64,000 nucleotides of DNA from Rhizobium hidalgonense (GCF_002914525.1 NZ_LODW01000093.1:124001-188000), one strand, 5' to 3'; positions 1-10,851 are shown, numbered from the stretch's first letter. The notes: generated by a model from the letters alone, not told the origin. A program made the numbers and translations.

Positions 1-1
1 G

Positions 2-2670
<2,669 letters not shown>

Positions 2671-2674
<4 letters not shown>

Positions 2675-2906
2675 CGATGCGGCTGGCGTCGCCCGATGAT
2701 CTCAAAACGATCGCGACACTGACGGCAGCCGCATATCTGCTCTATACCCATCTCTTCGGTGCGCCACCGATCCCGGTGCCCTCTACAGTGCCTTCGGATT
2801 TCAGGGAACGGGTCGCCGGCCGAGCGCATATCGGCCAGGATGGTCGCTCGTCGACGTGACGAAAGAGATCGATGCGGCCAGAACGGCTGCGAACGGGGAG
2901 GACGAC
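2671..2906 (+). pseudogene. Decayed GNAT-family acetyltransferase (internal deletion)
   Basis: An ATG overlapping the uvrA stop opens a frame whose first ~35 residues (MRLASPDDLKTIATLTAAAY ... GAPPIPV) look like the N-terminus of a GNAT acetyltransferase. The frame then turns into unrelated sequence and stops at 2859. From about 2778 a different frame (position 2781 being a codon start) encodes LYSAFGFQGTGRRPSAY, which resembles the C-terminal end of GNAT proteins (Y-x-x-x-GF-x-x-TG). The simplest reading is an out-of-frame internal deletion of roughly 300 nt that joined the two ends. The second frame runs without a stop into the DUF72 gene. The GNAT assignment rests on motif recognition only. 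Confidence 0.55.
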
Positions 2907-3713
2907 ATGACGAAATCCGGCACTATCCGCACCGGCATCGGCGGCTGGACCTTCGAGCCCTGGCGCGGGCATTTCTTTCCCGATGACCTGAAGCAGAAGG
3001 ATGAGCTGAATTTTGCCAGCCGCCAGTTGAAGGTTATTGAGGTCAACGGCACCTATTACAGCACGCAGAAGCCGGCGGTCTTTGCCAAATGGGCAGCCGA
3101 CGTGCCCGAGGGTTTCATCTTTTCACTGAAGGCGACGCGTTTCGTCACCAATCGGCGGGTGCTTGCCGAAGCCGGTGAATCGATGGAGCGTTTCCTGTCA
3201 TCGGGGATCAGCGAACTCGGCGATCATCTCGGGCCGCTGCTCTGGCAGTTCGCTCCGACGAAGAAGTTCGATCCGGACGATTTCGAGGCCTTCCTCAAAC
3301 TGCTGCCGACAAAACAGGACGGGCTGGCGCTCCGCCACGTGGTCGAGGTCCGGCACGATTCCTTCAAGGTGCCGGAGTTTGTGGCGCTGCTTGCCAAATA
3401 TGGCGTGGCGCCTGTTTGCGCCGAACATTTCGAATATCCGATGATCGCCGATGTCACGGCCAATTTCGTCTATGCCAGGCTGCAGAAGGGTTCGGACGAT
3501 ATTCCGACCTGCTATCCCGACAAGGACCTGGAGGCTTGGGCAAAGCGGCTGGAGACCTGGGCCGAGGGCAAGGTCCCCGACGATCTGCCGCTGATCGACG
3601 GGGATCGCAAGGTCAAGGCCGAGCCGCGCGACGTCTTCGCCTTCATGATCCATGAGGGCAAGGTGAATGCGCCGCATGGGGCGATCGCCCTGCAGCAGGC
3701 GCTGGCGAAATAA
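2907..3713 (+). CDS. DUF72 (YecE-like) family protein
   Basis: A 268-residue protein of the DUF72 family, which is predicted to adopt a TIM-barrel-like fold; its biochemical role is not known. The family hallmarks are visible: the N-terminal GIGGWTFEPWRG block, EVNGTYYSTQK, a GFIFSLKATRFVTN strand and PLLWQFAP. The ATG at 2907 is chosen because GGGGAGG lies six bases upstream; a GTG further upstream (2856) only extends into the GNAT remnant. It follows uvrA in the same direction but the acetyltransferase between them has decayed. The gene ends 37 nt before the convergent nnr gene. Confidence 0.85.
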   Translation: MTKSGTIRTGIGGWTFEPWRGHFFPDDLKQKDELNFASRQLKVIEVNGTYYSTQKPAVFAKWAADVPEGFIFSLKATRFVTNRRVLAEAGESMERFLSSGISELGDHLGPLLWQFAPTKKFDPDDFEAFLKLLPTKQDGLALRHVVEVRHDSFKVPEFVALLAKYGVAPVCAEHFEYPMIADVTANFVYARLQKGSDDIPTCYPDKDLEAWAKRLETWAEGKVPDDLPLIDGDRKVKAEPRDVFAFMIHEGKVNAPHGAIALQQALAK

Positions 3714-3750
3714 GCCAGCCCAATCTCGGAGCGGTTATGCCCCGACCGGG

Positions 3751-5223
3751 CTAGAGCGGCAATACGTGGGCCGCGAGTTCCTCCGCCGTCAGCCCCTTGC
3801 CGGCGCGGTGGCCGGCTGCGCCGTGCAGCCAGACGCCGGCGGCGGCGGCCTCGAAGGCCGGCAGGCCCTGCGCGAGCAATCCGCCGATAACGCCGGCGAG
3901 CACATCGCCGGATCCGGCGGTGGCAAGCCAGGCGGGCGCGTTGGTATTGATCAGCGCCCGGCCATCTGGCGCGGCGATGACGGTATCGGCGCCCTTGTAG
4001 ACGATCGCGGCATTGGCGCGGCGGGCAGCGGCCAGGGCCTTGTCCACCTTCCCCAGCCCATCGTCGCCTGAGATATCGGGAAAGAGCCGCGAATATTCAC
4101 CTTCGTGCGGCGTCAACACCAGGCGCGGTTCGCCTCGGAAAAGATCGAAAAGCTGCTGCGGATCGTCCTTGAACGAGGAGATGCCGTCGGCATCGAGCAC
4201 GAGATGGCGATCGGCAAGGGCGGTGACGAAGCCGCGTGCCCTGGCGCCGATGCCGAAACCGGGACCGAGGACGAATGTCTGCAGCCGCTTGTCGGCAAGC
4301 CAGGCATCGAGTTCGGCCTCGTCGTCAATGGCATGCAGCATCACGGCTGTGAGATGCGCGGCATTGGCGGCCATCGCCGCATGCGGGGCGGCGATCGTCA
4401 CCAGGCCGGCGCCGGCCTTCAGGCCCGAGATCGCCGACATGCGCGCGGCCCCCGTCTTGTCGGCCTCGCCTGAAAACACCACCAGATGACCGCGCTTGTA
4501 TTTGTGGGTTTCCAGCTGCTCGACCGGCAGCACCGCCCTCCAGGCGTCAGGCCTGTTTTCGTCGATGGCGCCACTTGCCTCGGCCCTGACGATGCGGGCG
4601 GGAATGCCGATATCGAAGACTTCCAGTTCACCGCAAAGCTCCCTGCCCGGCATCAGCAGGTGCCCGGGCTTGCGGGTCATGAAGGTGATGGTGTTCTGCG
4701 CCTTGAAGGCCGCACCCAGCACCCTGCCGGTACGGCCATCGAGGCCGGAGGGCAGATCAATGGCGAGCACCGGAGGACCGGCCTCGGCGACCCGCTCGAT
4801 CACCGCGCGGACTTCGGCCGGCACGTCGCGGCCGAGCCCTGCGCCAAACAACCCATCGATGACGACGTCGCCGCTTTCGGGACTATAGAGGTAGAGCTCC
4901 TGTCCCTGGAGCGCGCAGCCGGCGTGGGCGCGGGCGGCATCGCCCTTCAGCCTGGAGGGATCGCCAAAATGGAGGACTGCCACTGCAGCTCCGCCCTCCT
5001 GCAGGTGCCTTGCTGCCACATAGGCGTCTCCGCCATTGTTGCCCGGCCCGCAGAGCACGACGAAGCGCCGCGCGCCGGGATGAAGGCGCAGGGCCGCAGC
5101 CGCGACCGCGGCACCTGCCCTTTCCATCAGGCCAAAAGAATCAATACCGGATGCGGCAGCCGCCGCATCGACTGCGGCCATCTCGGCAGGCGTGAGAAGA
5201 AGGTCGGACAGTTGGTGACTCAT
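3751..5223 (-). CDS. nnr: Bifunctional NAD(P)H-hydrate epimerase / ADP-dependent NAD(P)H-hydrate dehydratase
   Basis: Repairs damaged NADHX/NADPHX: the N-terminal YjeF_N half epimerises the hydrates and the C-terminal ribokinase-like half dehydrates S-NAD(P)HX using ADP. In this 490-residue product the first half carries GPGNNGGDAYVAARHL and the GLFGAGLGR block; the second half carries the hydrophobic THKYKRGHLVVFSG entry, TPHEGEYSRLFP and GSGDVLAGVIGGLLAQG, the anion-hole/ADP-binding region. The ATG at 5223 was chosen over an in-frame TTG at 5235. It is transcribed away from glnB, and the shared 343-nt spacer contains glnB control elements. In many rhizobia this gene neighbours glnB, so the context is conventional. 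Confidence 0.92.
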   Translation of the reverse strand: MSHQLSDLLLTPAEMAAVDAAAAASGIDSFGLMERAGAAVAAAALRLHPGARRFVVLCGPGNNGGDAYVAARHLQEGGAAVAVLHFGDPSRLKGDAARAHAGCALQGQELYLYSPESGDVVIDGLFGAGLGRDVPAEVRAVIERVAEAGPPVLAIDLPSGLDGRTGRVLGAAFKAQNTITFMTRKPGHLLMPGRELCGELEVFDIGIPARIVRAEASGAIDENRPDAWRAVLPVEQLETHKYKRGHLVVFSGEADKTGAARMSAISGLKAGAGLVTIAAPHAAMAANAAHLTAVMLHAIDDEAELDAWLADKRLQTFVLGPGFGIGARARGFVTALADRHLVLDADGISSFKDDPQQLFDLFRGEPRLVLTPHEGEYSRLFPDISGDDGLGKVDKALAAARRANAAIVYKGADTVIAAPDGRALINTNAPAWLATAGSGDVLAGVIGGLLAQGLPAFEAAAAGVWLHGAAGHRAGKGLTAEELAAHVLPL

Positions 5224-5430
5224 TGGTCTATTCAATCGAAAAACGCCTAAAAAACAACCGCCTGAAAAATTAAAGAAACGAACTAATTTTGTGCATTTGC
5301 CTATCTTTTCATCCTACCCAGACGTGATTGCGCGACTCCTTAAACATAGGTTTTTTCCGACTTTCGATATGATTTTGATCGAAGGGCAGAGTTTTGCGGC
5401 AGTTTTGTCACCAAATCGACATCAGAATCT

Positions 5431-5471
5431 CCGCAAATGCGGCGGTTTCGGCGAAATTCGCGGATTTTTTT
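5431..5471 (+). terminator. Terminator-like hairpin upstream of the glnB promoter
   Basis: CCGCAAAT (5431-5438) can pair with ATTCGCGG (5456-5463) with one A-C mismatch, and a run of seven T follows at 5465-5471. On the plus strand this looks like an intrinsic terminator placed 20 nt ahead of the sigma-54 promoter. No plus-strand gene lies upstream, so it may insulate glnB or attenuate a leader from a promoter further upstream. Confidence 0.4.
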
Positions 5472-5490
5472 AGGAAGACGGATTTCAAAC

Positions 5491-5506
5491 TGGCACGATA
5501 TCTGCA
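5491..5506 (+). promoter_or_regulatory. Sigma-54 (RpoN) promoter of glnB
   Basis: TGGCAC-N5-CTGCA: the -24 GG is at 5492-5493 and the -12 GC at 5504-5505, exactly 10 nt apart as RpoN promoters require. The predicted transcript start is about 5517, 50 nt before the glnB ATG. Rhizobial glnB is known to be transcribed by RpoN with NtrC under nitrogen limitation, so the site fits both sequence and biology. Confidence 0.88.
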
Positions 5507-5566
5507 TCATATCCGGCGAGCGGGAAAATTCCTGCCATAACGGGAGAAGCGGAGAGACATTTTCTC

Positions 5567-5905
5567 ATGAAAAAGATCGAAGCGATCATTAAGCCTTTCA
5601 AGCTGGACGAAGTGAAGGAAGCTCTTCAGGAAGTCGGCCTGCAGGGTATCACGGTCACTGAGGCCAAGGGTTTCGGCCGTCAGAAGGGTCACACGGAACT
5701 TTACCGCGGCGCCGAATACGTCGTCGATTTCCTGCCGAAGGTGAAGGTCGAGGTCGTGCTGGCCGACGAGAACGCGGAAGCGGTCATCGATGCGATCCGC
5801 AAGGCGGCGCAGACCGGCCGCATCGGCGACGGAAAAATCTTCGTCTCCAACGTCGAAGAGGTTATCCGCATCCGTACCGGCGAGACCGGCATCGACGCCA
5901 TCTGA
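5567..5905 (+). CDS. glnB: Nitrogen regulatory protein P-II
   Basis: Small trimeric signal protein that reports nitrogen and 2-oxoglutarate status, controlling GlnE adenylylation of glutamine synthetase and NtrB-NtrC signalling. The 112-residue length is canonical. The T-loop carries the uridylylation tyrosine at residue 51 (RGAEYVVDFLPK), and the C-terminal signature TGRIGDGKIFV is intact. The start MKKIEAIIKPFKL is the family N-terminus and a GGAGAG lies 12 nt upstream. It is the first gene of a glnB-glnA unit, 79 nt before glnA, behind an RpoN promoter. Confidence 0.97.
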   Translation: MKKIEAIIKPFKLDEVKEALQEVGLQGITVTEAKGFGRQKGHTELYRGAEYVVDFLPKVKVEVVLADENAEAVIDAIRKAAQTGRIGDGKIFVSNVEEVIRIRTGETGIDAI

Positions 5906-5984
5906 CCCACTTTGCCAAGCGCGCAAAGTTCGATACGGTCAGCGCAGCCATGTATTGTCATCGTAAATCGGAGGAAGGTATTTA

Positions 5985-7394
5985 ATGGCGTCCGCAAGCG
6001 AAATTCTGAAGCAGATCAAGGAGAACGACGTAAAGTTCGTCGATCTGCGCTTCACCGACCCAAAGGGCAAGCTGCAGCATGTGACGATGGACGTTGTCTG
6101 CGTCGACGAGGACATGTTCGCTGACGGCGTGATGTTCGACGGCTCCTCGATCGGCGGCTGGAAGGCCATCAACGAGTCCGACATGGTGCTGATGCCCGAT
6201 ACCGAGACGGTGCATATGGACCCGTTCTTTGCTCAGTCGACCATGGTCATCATGTGCGATATCCTCGATCCGGTCTCCGGCGAGGCCTATAACCGCGATC
6301 CGCGCGGCACCGCCAAGAAGGCCGAAGCCTATCTCAAGGCATCCGGTATCGGCGACACGATCTTCGTCGGCCCGGAAGCCGAATTCTTCGTGTTCGACGA
6401 CGTCAAGTACAAGGCCGATCCCTACAATACCGGCTTCAAGCTCGACTCGACCGAACTACCGTCGAACGACGACACCGATTACGAAACCGGCAACCTCGGC
6501 CATCGCCCGCGCGTCAAGGGCGGTTATTTCCCGGTTCCGCCGGTCGACAGCGCCCAGGACATGCGCTCGGAAATGTTGACTGTGCTCTCCGAAATGGGCG
6601 TCGTCGTCGAAAAGCATCACCATGAAGTGGCAGCCGCCCAGCACGAACTCGGCATCAAGTTCGACACGCTGGTGCGCAACGCCGACAAGATGCAGATCTA
6701 CAAATACGTCGTGCACCAGGTGGCCAATGCCTACGGCAAGACGGCGACCTTCATGCCGAAGCCGATCTTCGGCGACAACGGCTCGGGCATGCACGTGCAC
6801 CAGTCGATCTGGAAGGGCGGCAAGCCGACCTTTGCCGGCGACGAATACGCCGGTCTCTCCGAGAGCTGCCTCTACTACATCGGCGGCATCATCAAGCATG
6901 CCAAGGCGATCAACGCCTTCACCAATCCGTCGACGAACTCCTACAAGCGTCTCGTTCCGGGTTATGAGGCGCCGGTGCTGCTGGCATACTCGGCTCGCAA
7001 CCGCTCGGCCTCCTGCCGCATTCCGTTCGGCTCCAACCCGAAGGCCAAGCGCGTCGAAGTCCGCTTCCCGGATCCGACCGCCAACCCCTATCTCGCCTTC
7101 GCCGCCATGCTGATGGCCGGCCTCGACGGCATCAAGAACAAGATCCATCCCGGCAAGGCCATGGACAAGGATCTTTACGACCTGCCGCCGAAGGAGCTGA
7201 AGAAGATCCCGACCGTCTGCGGCTCGTTGCGCGAAGCGCTCGAAAGCCTCGACAAGGACCGCAAGTTCCTGACCGCCGGCGGCGTTTTCGACGACGACCA
7301 GATCGATGCCTTCATCGAATTGAAGATGGCAGAGGTGATGCGTTTCGAAATGACGCCGCATCCGGTCGAATACGACATGTATTATTCAGCCTAA
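5985..7394 (+). CDS. glnA: Glutamine synthetase type I
   Basis: Condenses ammonia and glutamate to glutamine with ATP; dodecameric cytoplasmic enzyme. The 469-residue length is that of GSI-beta. Visible hallmarks are MFDGSSIGGW near the N-terminus, GPEAEFFVFD (metal-binding glutamates), the HHHEVAAAQHE block, NGSGMHVHQS, and NRSASCRIPF. The adenylylation tyrosine lies at residue 398 (DLYDLPPKE), so activity should be switched by GlnE. A strong GGAGG precedes the ATG. It follows glnB and can be read from the same promoter; rhizobia typically also carry GSII (glnII), which is not in this window. Confidence 0.98.
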   Translation: MASASEILKQIKENDVKFVDLRFTDPKGKLQHVTMDVVCVDEDMFADGVMFDGSSIGGWKAINESDMVLMPDTETVHMDPFFAQSTMVIMCDILDPVSGEAYNRDPRGTAKKAEAYLKASGIGDTIFVGPEAEFFVFDDVKYKADPYNTGFKLDSTELPSNDDTDYETGNLGHRPRVKGGYFPVPPVDSAQDMRSEMLTVLSEMGVVVEKHHHEVAAAQHELGIKFDTLVRNADKMQIYKYVVHQVANAYGKTATFMPKPIFGDNGSGMHVHQSIWKGGKPTFAGDEYAGLSESCLYYIGGIIKHAKAINAFTNPSTNSYKRLVPGYEAPVLLAYSARNRSASCRIPFGSNPKAKRVEVRFPDPTANPYLAFAAMLMAGLDGIKNKIHPGKAMDKDLYDLPPKELKKIPTVCGSLREALESLDKDRKFLTAGGVFDDDQIDAFIELKMAEVMRFEMTPHPVEYDMYYSA

Positions 7395-7413
7395 CCGGCT
7401 GCCAAGAAGGAAT

Positions 7414-7437
7414 GCCCCGGTTCGCCGGGGCTTTCCC
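7414..7437 (+). terminator. Rho-independent terminator of glnBA
   Basis: GCCCCGG (7414-7420) and CCGGGGC (7425-7431) form a perfect 7-bp stem closed by a stable TTCG tetraloop, followed by TTTCCCC. It lies 20 nt past the glnA stop. Confidence 0.8.
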
Positions 7438-7519
7438 CTCCCCGGGTCATGGACGCCAGCAGGAGGATATGACGTTCATGTGACGCGTTCGCGCAAAAAT
7501 CTTGATTTGCGCGGCACCA

Positions 7520-7537
7520 ATCACCAAATTTGGTGAT
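7520..7537. promoter_or_regulatory. 18-bp perfect palindrome before hspQ (putative operator)
   Basis: ATCACCAAATTTGGTGAT is a perfect 18-bp palindrome ending 16 nt before the hspQ start codon, immediately upstream of its AAGGAAG ribosome site. A dyad of this size and position suggests a dimeric repressor site; no candidate regulator is adjacent. A CTTGAT at 7500-7505 could be a heat-shock-type -35, but the -10 is unconvincing. Confidence 0.5.
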
Positions 7538-7553
7538 GAAAGGAAGTCGTACC

Positions 7554-7883
7554 ATGAAAGAAAGAATAGCAAAGTTCAGTATCGGCGAAGTGGTTCGGCA
7601 CAAGGTTTTTCCGTTTCGCGGCGTCATCTTCGACGTTGATCCGGAGTTCGCGAATACGGAGGAATGGTGGAATTCCATTCCGGCCGAAGTGCGCCCGAGC
7701 AGGGACCAACCCTTCTATCACCTGCTCGCCGAAAATGACGAAAGCGAATATGTCGCTTATGTGTCGGAGCAGAACCTGACGAACGATGAAAGCGGCACGC
7801 CGCTTCGCAATCCGCAGATCTATCAGATTTTCGATCAGGCCCCGTCAGGGCAGTTCAAACCCAAGATGAGCTTCGCCCATTAA
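7554..7883 (+). CDS. hspQ: Heat shock protein HspQ
   Basis: Small hemimethylated-DNA-binding-fold protein known in enterobacteria as a heat-inducible Lon specificity enhancer/substrate. The 109-residue product has the family features: FSIGEVVRHKVFPFRGVI at residues 7-24, DPEF...EWW, and the RPSRDQPFYHLLAEN...YVAYVSEQNL stretch. The ATG at 7554 is preceded by AAGGAAG; an earlier in-frame codon at 7530 would start inside the palindrome. The C-terminal tail is longer than in E. coli HspQ, as is usual in alphaproteobacteria. It is a single-gene unit between two terminators. Confidence 0.9.
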   Translation: MKERIAKFSIGEVVRHKVFPFRGVIFDVDPEFANTEEWWNSIPAEVRPSRDQPFYHLLAENDESEYVAYVSEQNLTNDESGTPLRNPQIYQIFDQAPSGQFKPKMSFAH

Positions 7884-7908
7884 AATCGGCTTGCCCGGCA
7901 AGTGAAAC

Positions 7909-7942
7909 AAGGCCTCGCCTCTCCCAGCGAGGCCTTTTCTTT
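7909..7942 (+). terminator. Terminator of hspQ
   Basis: AAGGCCTCGC (7909-7918) pairs perfectly with GCGAGGCCTT (7927-7936) across an 8-nt loop and is followed by TTCTTTT. Located 26 nt past the hspQ stop. Confidence 0.85.
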
Positions 7943-7958
7943 TGGCGCAAAATTCCGG

Positions 7959-8041
7959 CTGCCGCCACCTTTTCCCCGTGATGACGGGGAGCAGGGACAA
8001 GCCGCAAGATCTCGGTCCCTCGCCAACGCCTCGAAGGGGGA
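7959..8041. repeat. RIME-like intergenic repeat, degenerate copy
   Basis: CTGCCGCCACCTTTTCCCCG followed by a short hairpin and GGGACAAGCCGC aligns with the element at 58539-58663 (CTGCCGGCACCTTCTCCCCG ... GGACAAGCCGC). Short palindromic intergenic mosaic elements of this kind (RIME) are known from Rhizobium genomes. This copy lacks the outer inverted repeats seen in the other copy. Confidence 0.6.
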
Positions 8042-8050
8042 CCTATCAAC

Positions 8051-8079
8051 AAAAAACCCGACGCGAAGCCGGGTTTTTA
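8051..8079 (-). terminator. Bidirectional terminator between hspQ and the IalB-like gene
   Basis: AAAAACCCG (8052-8060) pairs with CGGGTTTTT (8070-8078). The A-run becomes a U-tract on the minus strand, so it should stop transcription of the IalB-like gene that ends at 8099; it can also work on the plus strand. Confidence 0.75.
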
Positions 8080-8098
8080 TTCAAATATGGCGGCAGGA

Positions 8099-8764
8099 TT
8101 ACTGCGCCTTGGCTGCCTTCTGGGCGTCTTCCAGCTTCTTGCGGGCTTCTTCGGCCTTCTTCTGCATGCCTTCCTGCAGGCTGCGCTGGCTTTCAGCGAG
8201 CTTGGATTCGGAAACCGGTTCGCCGTCATAAGCACCGGTGAAGCCTTCGAGCGAAATCTTGATCGGGTTCGGGGCGCGGCGGAAGTTGATCGAGGTGAAG
8301 ATCACGTCGCTGCCCTTCTTGAGGCTGGCGATCATCGCATCGGTCAGCGGAATTTCAGCCGTGCACTTGTCCGGCAGGCAGACGGCATAGTCGAGCTTCT
8401 GGCCCTTGCCGCCGTCGATCTGCATGATGATGCCCGGGGGGATCAGGCGTGCGGTAGGTACCGACACCTGCAGGAGCTTGCGGTTGATCTTGCCGGTAAC
8501 CGAGATCAGGCCGACGGCCGTGACAAGCTGGCCGCCATTGGCGAGAATCAGGTTCTGGACAACACAGATGTCGTTGTCTTCTTGCTTGCTGCAGGTCTTG
8601 TACCAGCCGAGCTTCGGAGCGCCGGCGGCCTGCGCCGGAGCATCGGCCGGAGCCTGTGCCGCCGCATCCTGGGCGAAGGAGGAGACCGGAGCCGAAGCGG
8701 CGCCGAACATCACTGCCAGAACGGACAGTGCTGCCCGCATTTTCTTTTCAGACTTGAACATCAT
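8099..8764 (-). CDS. Invasion-associated locus B (IalB) family periplasmic protein
   Basis: A 221-residue secreted protein. An N-terminal signal peptide (hydrophobic residues about 8-28, ending SSFAQ) is followed by an Ala/Pro/Gln-rich linker, then the IalB domain: WYKTCSKQEDNDICVVQN, a VTGK...LLQVSVP strand and the YAVCLPDKCTAEIPL segment whose cysteines are typical of the family. The last ~35 residues are a charged Lys/Glu/Ala coiled-coil-like tail. IalB of Bartonella affects erythrocyte invasion, but the family is widespread in non-invasive rhizobia and its molecular role is unknown. Start at 8764 (tandem ATG) is chosen because AGGAGA lies 11 nt upstream and it gives a normal signal peptide. 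Confidence 0.85.
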   Translation of the reverse strand: MMFKSEKKMRAALSVLAVMFGAASAPVSSFAQDAAAQAPADAPAQAAGAPKLGWYKTCSKQEDNDICVVQNLILANGGQLVTAVGLISVTGKINRKLLQVSVPTARLIPPGIIMQIDGGKGQKLDYAVCLPDKCTAEIPLTDAMIASLKKGSDVIFTSINFRRAPNPIKISLEGFTGAYDGEPVSESKLAESQRSLQEGMQKKAEEARKKLEDAQKAAKAQ

Positions 8765-8917
8765 AACGAATTCCGTCTCCTGATATCCGTTCGGAGCAGC
8801 GACTTGCCGCCCCAACCATCGGGTCGTTCGGCACCCACCTCTTAAAAAAATAAGGCAAATGCATGACCCCGAAACTTCGGGTTCACCTGTTACATCGCAG
8901 CGTTCAAGATATCCAGC

Positions 8918-8964
8918 ATTTCTTTGGCAATTTGAGGCGCATTTCGTCGCGATGCCAAAGAAAT
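8918..8964. promoter_or_regulatory. 12-bp inverted repeat upstream of the YejA-like gene
   Basis: ATTTCTTTGGCA (8918-8929) and its exact reverse complement (8953-8964) are separated by 23 nt, about 85 nt ahead of the ATG at 9049. It can form a long stem-loop in a leader transcript or act as two facing protein-binding half-sites. Confidence 0.45.
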
Positions 8965-9048
8965 CGCCGCTTCGTGTTGGAATCGTTCGACCCCATGATA
9001 ATCTCCGCGGTGAATCATGCCCGTTTTCGTGGTCGCAAGGATTGCCGA

Positions 9049-10851
9049 ATGCTCCGGATCGTCGTCCCCCTCGTCCTGTCGCTGCTGTGCGGCGCTGTTG
9101 CCGCCGAGCCGCTGCATGGCATCGCGATGCATGGCGAGCCGGCCTTGCCGGCTGATTATAAGCACTTTCCTTACGTCAATCCCGACGTGAAAAAGGGCGG
9201 CAAGATCACCTACGGCGTCGTCGGCACTTTCGACAGCCTCAACCCGTTCATACTAAAGAGCATGCGCACAACGGCGCGCGGCATGTGGGATCCGGAATAT
9301 GGCAATCTCGTCTACGAATCGCTGATGCAGCGCTCCCGCGACGAGCCCTTCACGCTCTATGGCCTGCTGGCCGAAACGGTCGAATGGGACGACAACAGGA
9401 GCTTCATCCAGTTCAACCTCAATCCGAAGGCGAAATGGGCCGATGGTCAGCCGGTGACGCCTGAGGACGTGATGTTCACCTTCGAGCTGATGCGCGACAA
9501 AGGCCGCGTGCCCTTCGCCAATCGCCTCAACGTCGTCGCGAAGATGGAAAAGGTGGGCGAACACAGCGTGCGCTTCACCTTCAACGACAAGGCCGACCGC
9601 GAGACGCCCTTGATTTTCGGTCTTTTCCCGGTGCTGCCGAAACATGCGATCGATCCCGAGACCTTCGATCGTTCCTCGCTGACGCCGCCCGTCGGCTCCG
9701 GGCCCTATAAGGTGAAGACGGTGAAGCCCGGCGAGAGCATCACCTATGAGCGTGATCCGAATTACTGGGGCAAGGACATTCCCGCCAAGGTCGGCACGGA
9801 CAATTACGACCAGATCACCGTTCAGTATTTCCTGCAGGATACGACGCTGTTCGAGGCCTTCAAGAAGGGCGATATCGACGTCTATCCCGACGGCAATCCC
9901 GGCCACTGGGCCAATGCCTATAATTTCCCCGCCGTCACCTCGGGGACTGTCGTCAAGGACGTGTACACACCGAAACTGCCCAGCGGTATGCTCGGCTTCG
10001 TCTTCAACACCCGCCGGCCGATCTTTACCGACACCAAGGTGCGCGAGGGTCTGTCGCTGGTGTTCGATTTCGAATGGGCAAACAAGAACCTCTATTCCGG
10101 CGCCTACAAGCGCACCCAGAGCTTCTGGCAGAACTCCGAACTGTCGAGTTTCGGCGTTCCCGCCAATGCGGCCGAGCTTGCCCTGCTCGGGCCTATCAAG
10201 GACAAAATCGCACCCGCGATTCTTGACGGGACCTACAAACTGCCGGTGACCGACGGCTCCGGTCGCGACCGCAATGTACTAAAGCAGGCGGTCGAATTGC
10301 TGAAACAGGGCCGCTATACGATCCAGGGCGGCAAGATGCTGGATGCCTCCGGCCGTCAGCTCGCTTTCGAGATCATGACGCAGAATGCCGACCAGGAGAA
10401 GCTCGCCATCGCCTACCAGCGTTCGCTGCAGACGATCGGCATCGCCGCTTCGATCCGCACCGTCGATGATTCGCAGTATCAGAGCCGGACGAACAGCTTC
10501 GATTACGATATGATCATGAAGTCCTACACCTCCTCGCTGTCGCCTGGAAACGAACAGCTCGGCCGCTGGTCGTCGGCTGCGCGCACCCGCGAGGGTACCG
10601 ACAGCTTTGCCGGCGCCAACGATCCCGATATCGACACGCTGATCGACCACGTGCTCAGGGCACGCTCGGCCGAGGATTTCACCGCGGCGGTGCGCTCCTA
10701 CGACCGGCTGCTGCTCTCCGGCCACTACGTGCTGCCGCTCTATCATATCGACCAGCAATGGGTGGCCCACAGCAAGCGCATCGGCCGTCCCGACAGCGTG
10801 CCGCTTAATGGCTATCAGCTGCCGGTCTGGTGGGATACAAGCGTGCAATAA
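9049..10851 (+). CDS. Family 5 extracellular solute-binding protein, YejA-like
   Basis: Periplasmic binding component of a peptide-type ABC importer, 600 residues. Residues 1-18 form a Sec signal peptide ending in AVAA. The GIAMHGEPALP and FPYVNPDVKKGGKI blocks just after it are typical of YejA, the binding protein of the YejABEF system that in E. coli takes up microcin C. The rest shows the family 5 layout (AKWADGQPVTPEDVMFTF, GSGPYKV, YERDPNYWG). The ATG at 9049 is chosen for its AAGGA ribosome site and signal peptide; upstream in-frame codons would bury the signal. No permease or ATPase genes adjoin it, so it is an orphan here and must rely on partners encoded elsewhere. Confidence 0.9.
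   Translation: MLRIVVPLVLSLLCGAVAAEPLHGIAMHGEPALPADYKHFPYVNPDVKKGGKITYGVVGTFDSLNPFILKSMRTTARGMWDPEYGNLVYESLMQRSRDEPFTLYGLLAETVEWDDNRSFIQFNLNPKAKWADGQPVTPEDVMFTFELMRDKGRVPFANRLNVVAKMEKVGEHSVRFTFNDKADRETPLIFGLFPVLPKHAIDPETFDRSSLTPPVGSGPYKVKTVKPGESITYERDPNYWGKDIPAKVGTDNYDQITVQYFLQDTTLFEAFKKGDIDVYPDGNPGHWANAYNFPAVTSGTVVKDVYTPKLPSGMLGFVFNTRRPIFTDTKVREGLSLVFDFEWANKNLYSGAYKRTQSFWQNSELSSFGVPANAAELALLGPIKDKIAPAILDGTYKLPVTDGSGRDRNVLKQAVELLKQGRYTIQGGKMLDASGRQLAFEIMTQNADQEKLAIAYQRSLQTIGIAASIRTVDDSQYQSRTNSFDYDMIMKSYTSSLSPGNEQLGRWSSAARTREGTDSFAGANDPDIDTLIDHVLRARSAEDFTAAVRSYDRLLLSGHYVLPLYHIDQQWVAHSKRIGRPDSVPLNGYQLPVWWDTSVQ

Larger units (their letters stand above)
5224..5566. other. Divergent intergenic region nnr / glnB
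   Basis: This 343-nt spacer has no convincing gene; a 60-codon open frame at 5291-5473 lacks a ribosome site and family resemblance. It is AT-richer than its surroundings and holds a terminator-like hairpin with a T7 run (5431-5471) and a sigma-54 promoter (5491-5506). I could not pick out a clear NtrC box. Confidence 0.7.

Noticed and set aside
5291..5473. 60-codon open frame in the nnr/glnB spacer
   Set aside because: No ribosome site, runs through the terminator-like hairpin, and sits where control elements are expected.
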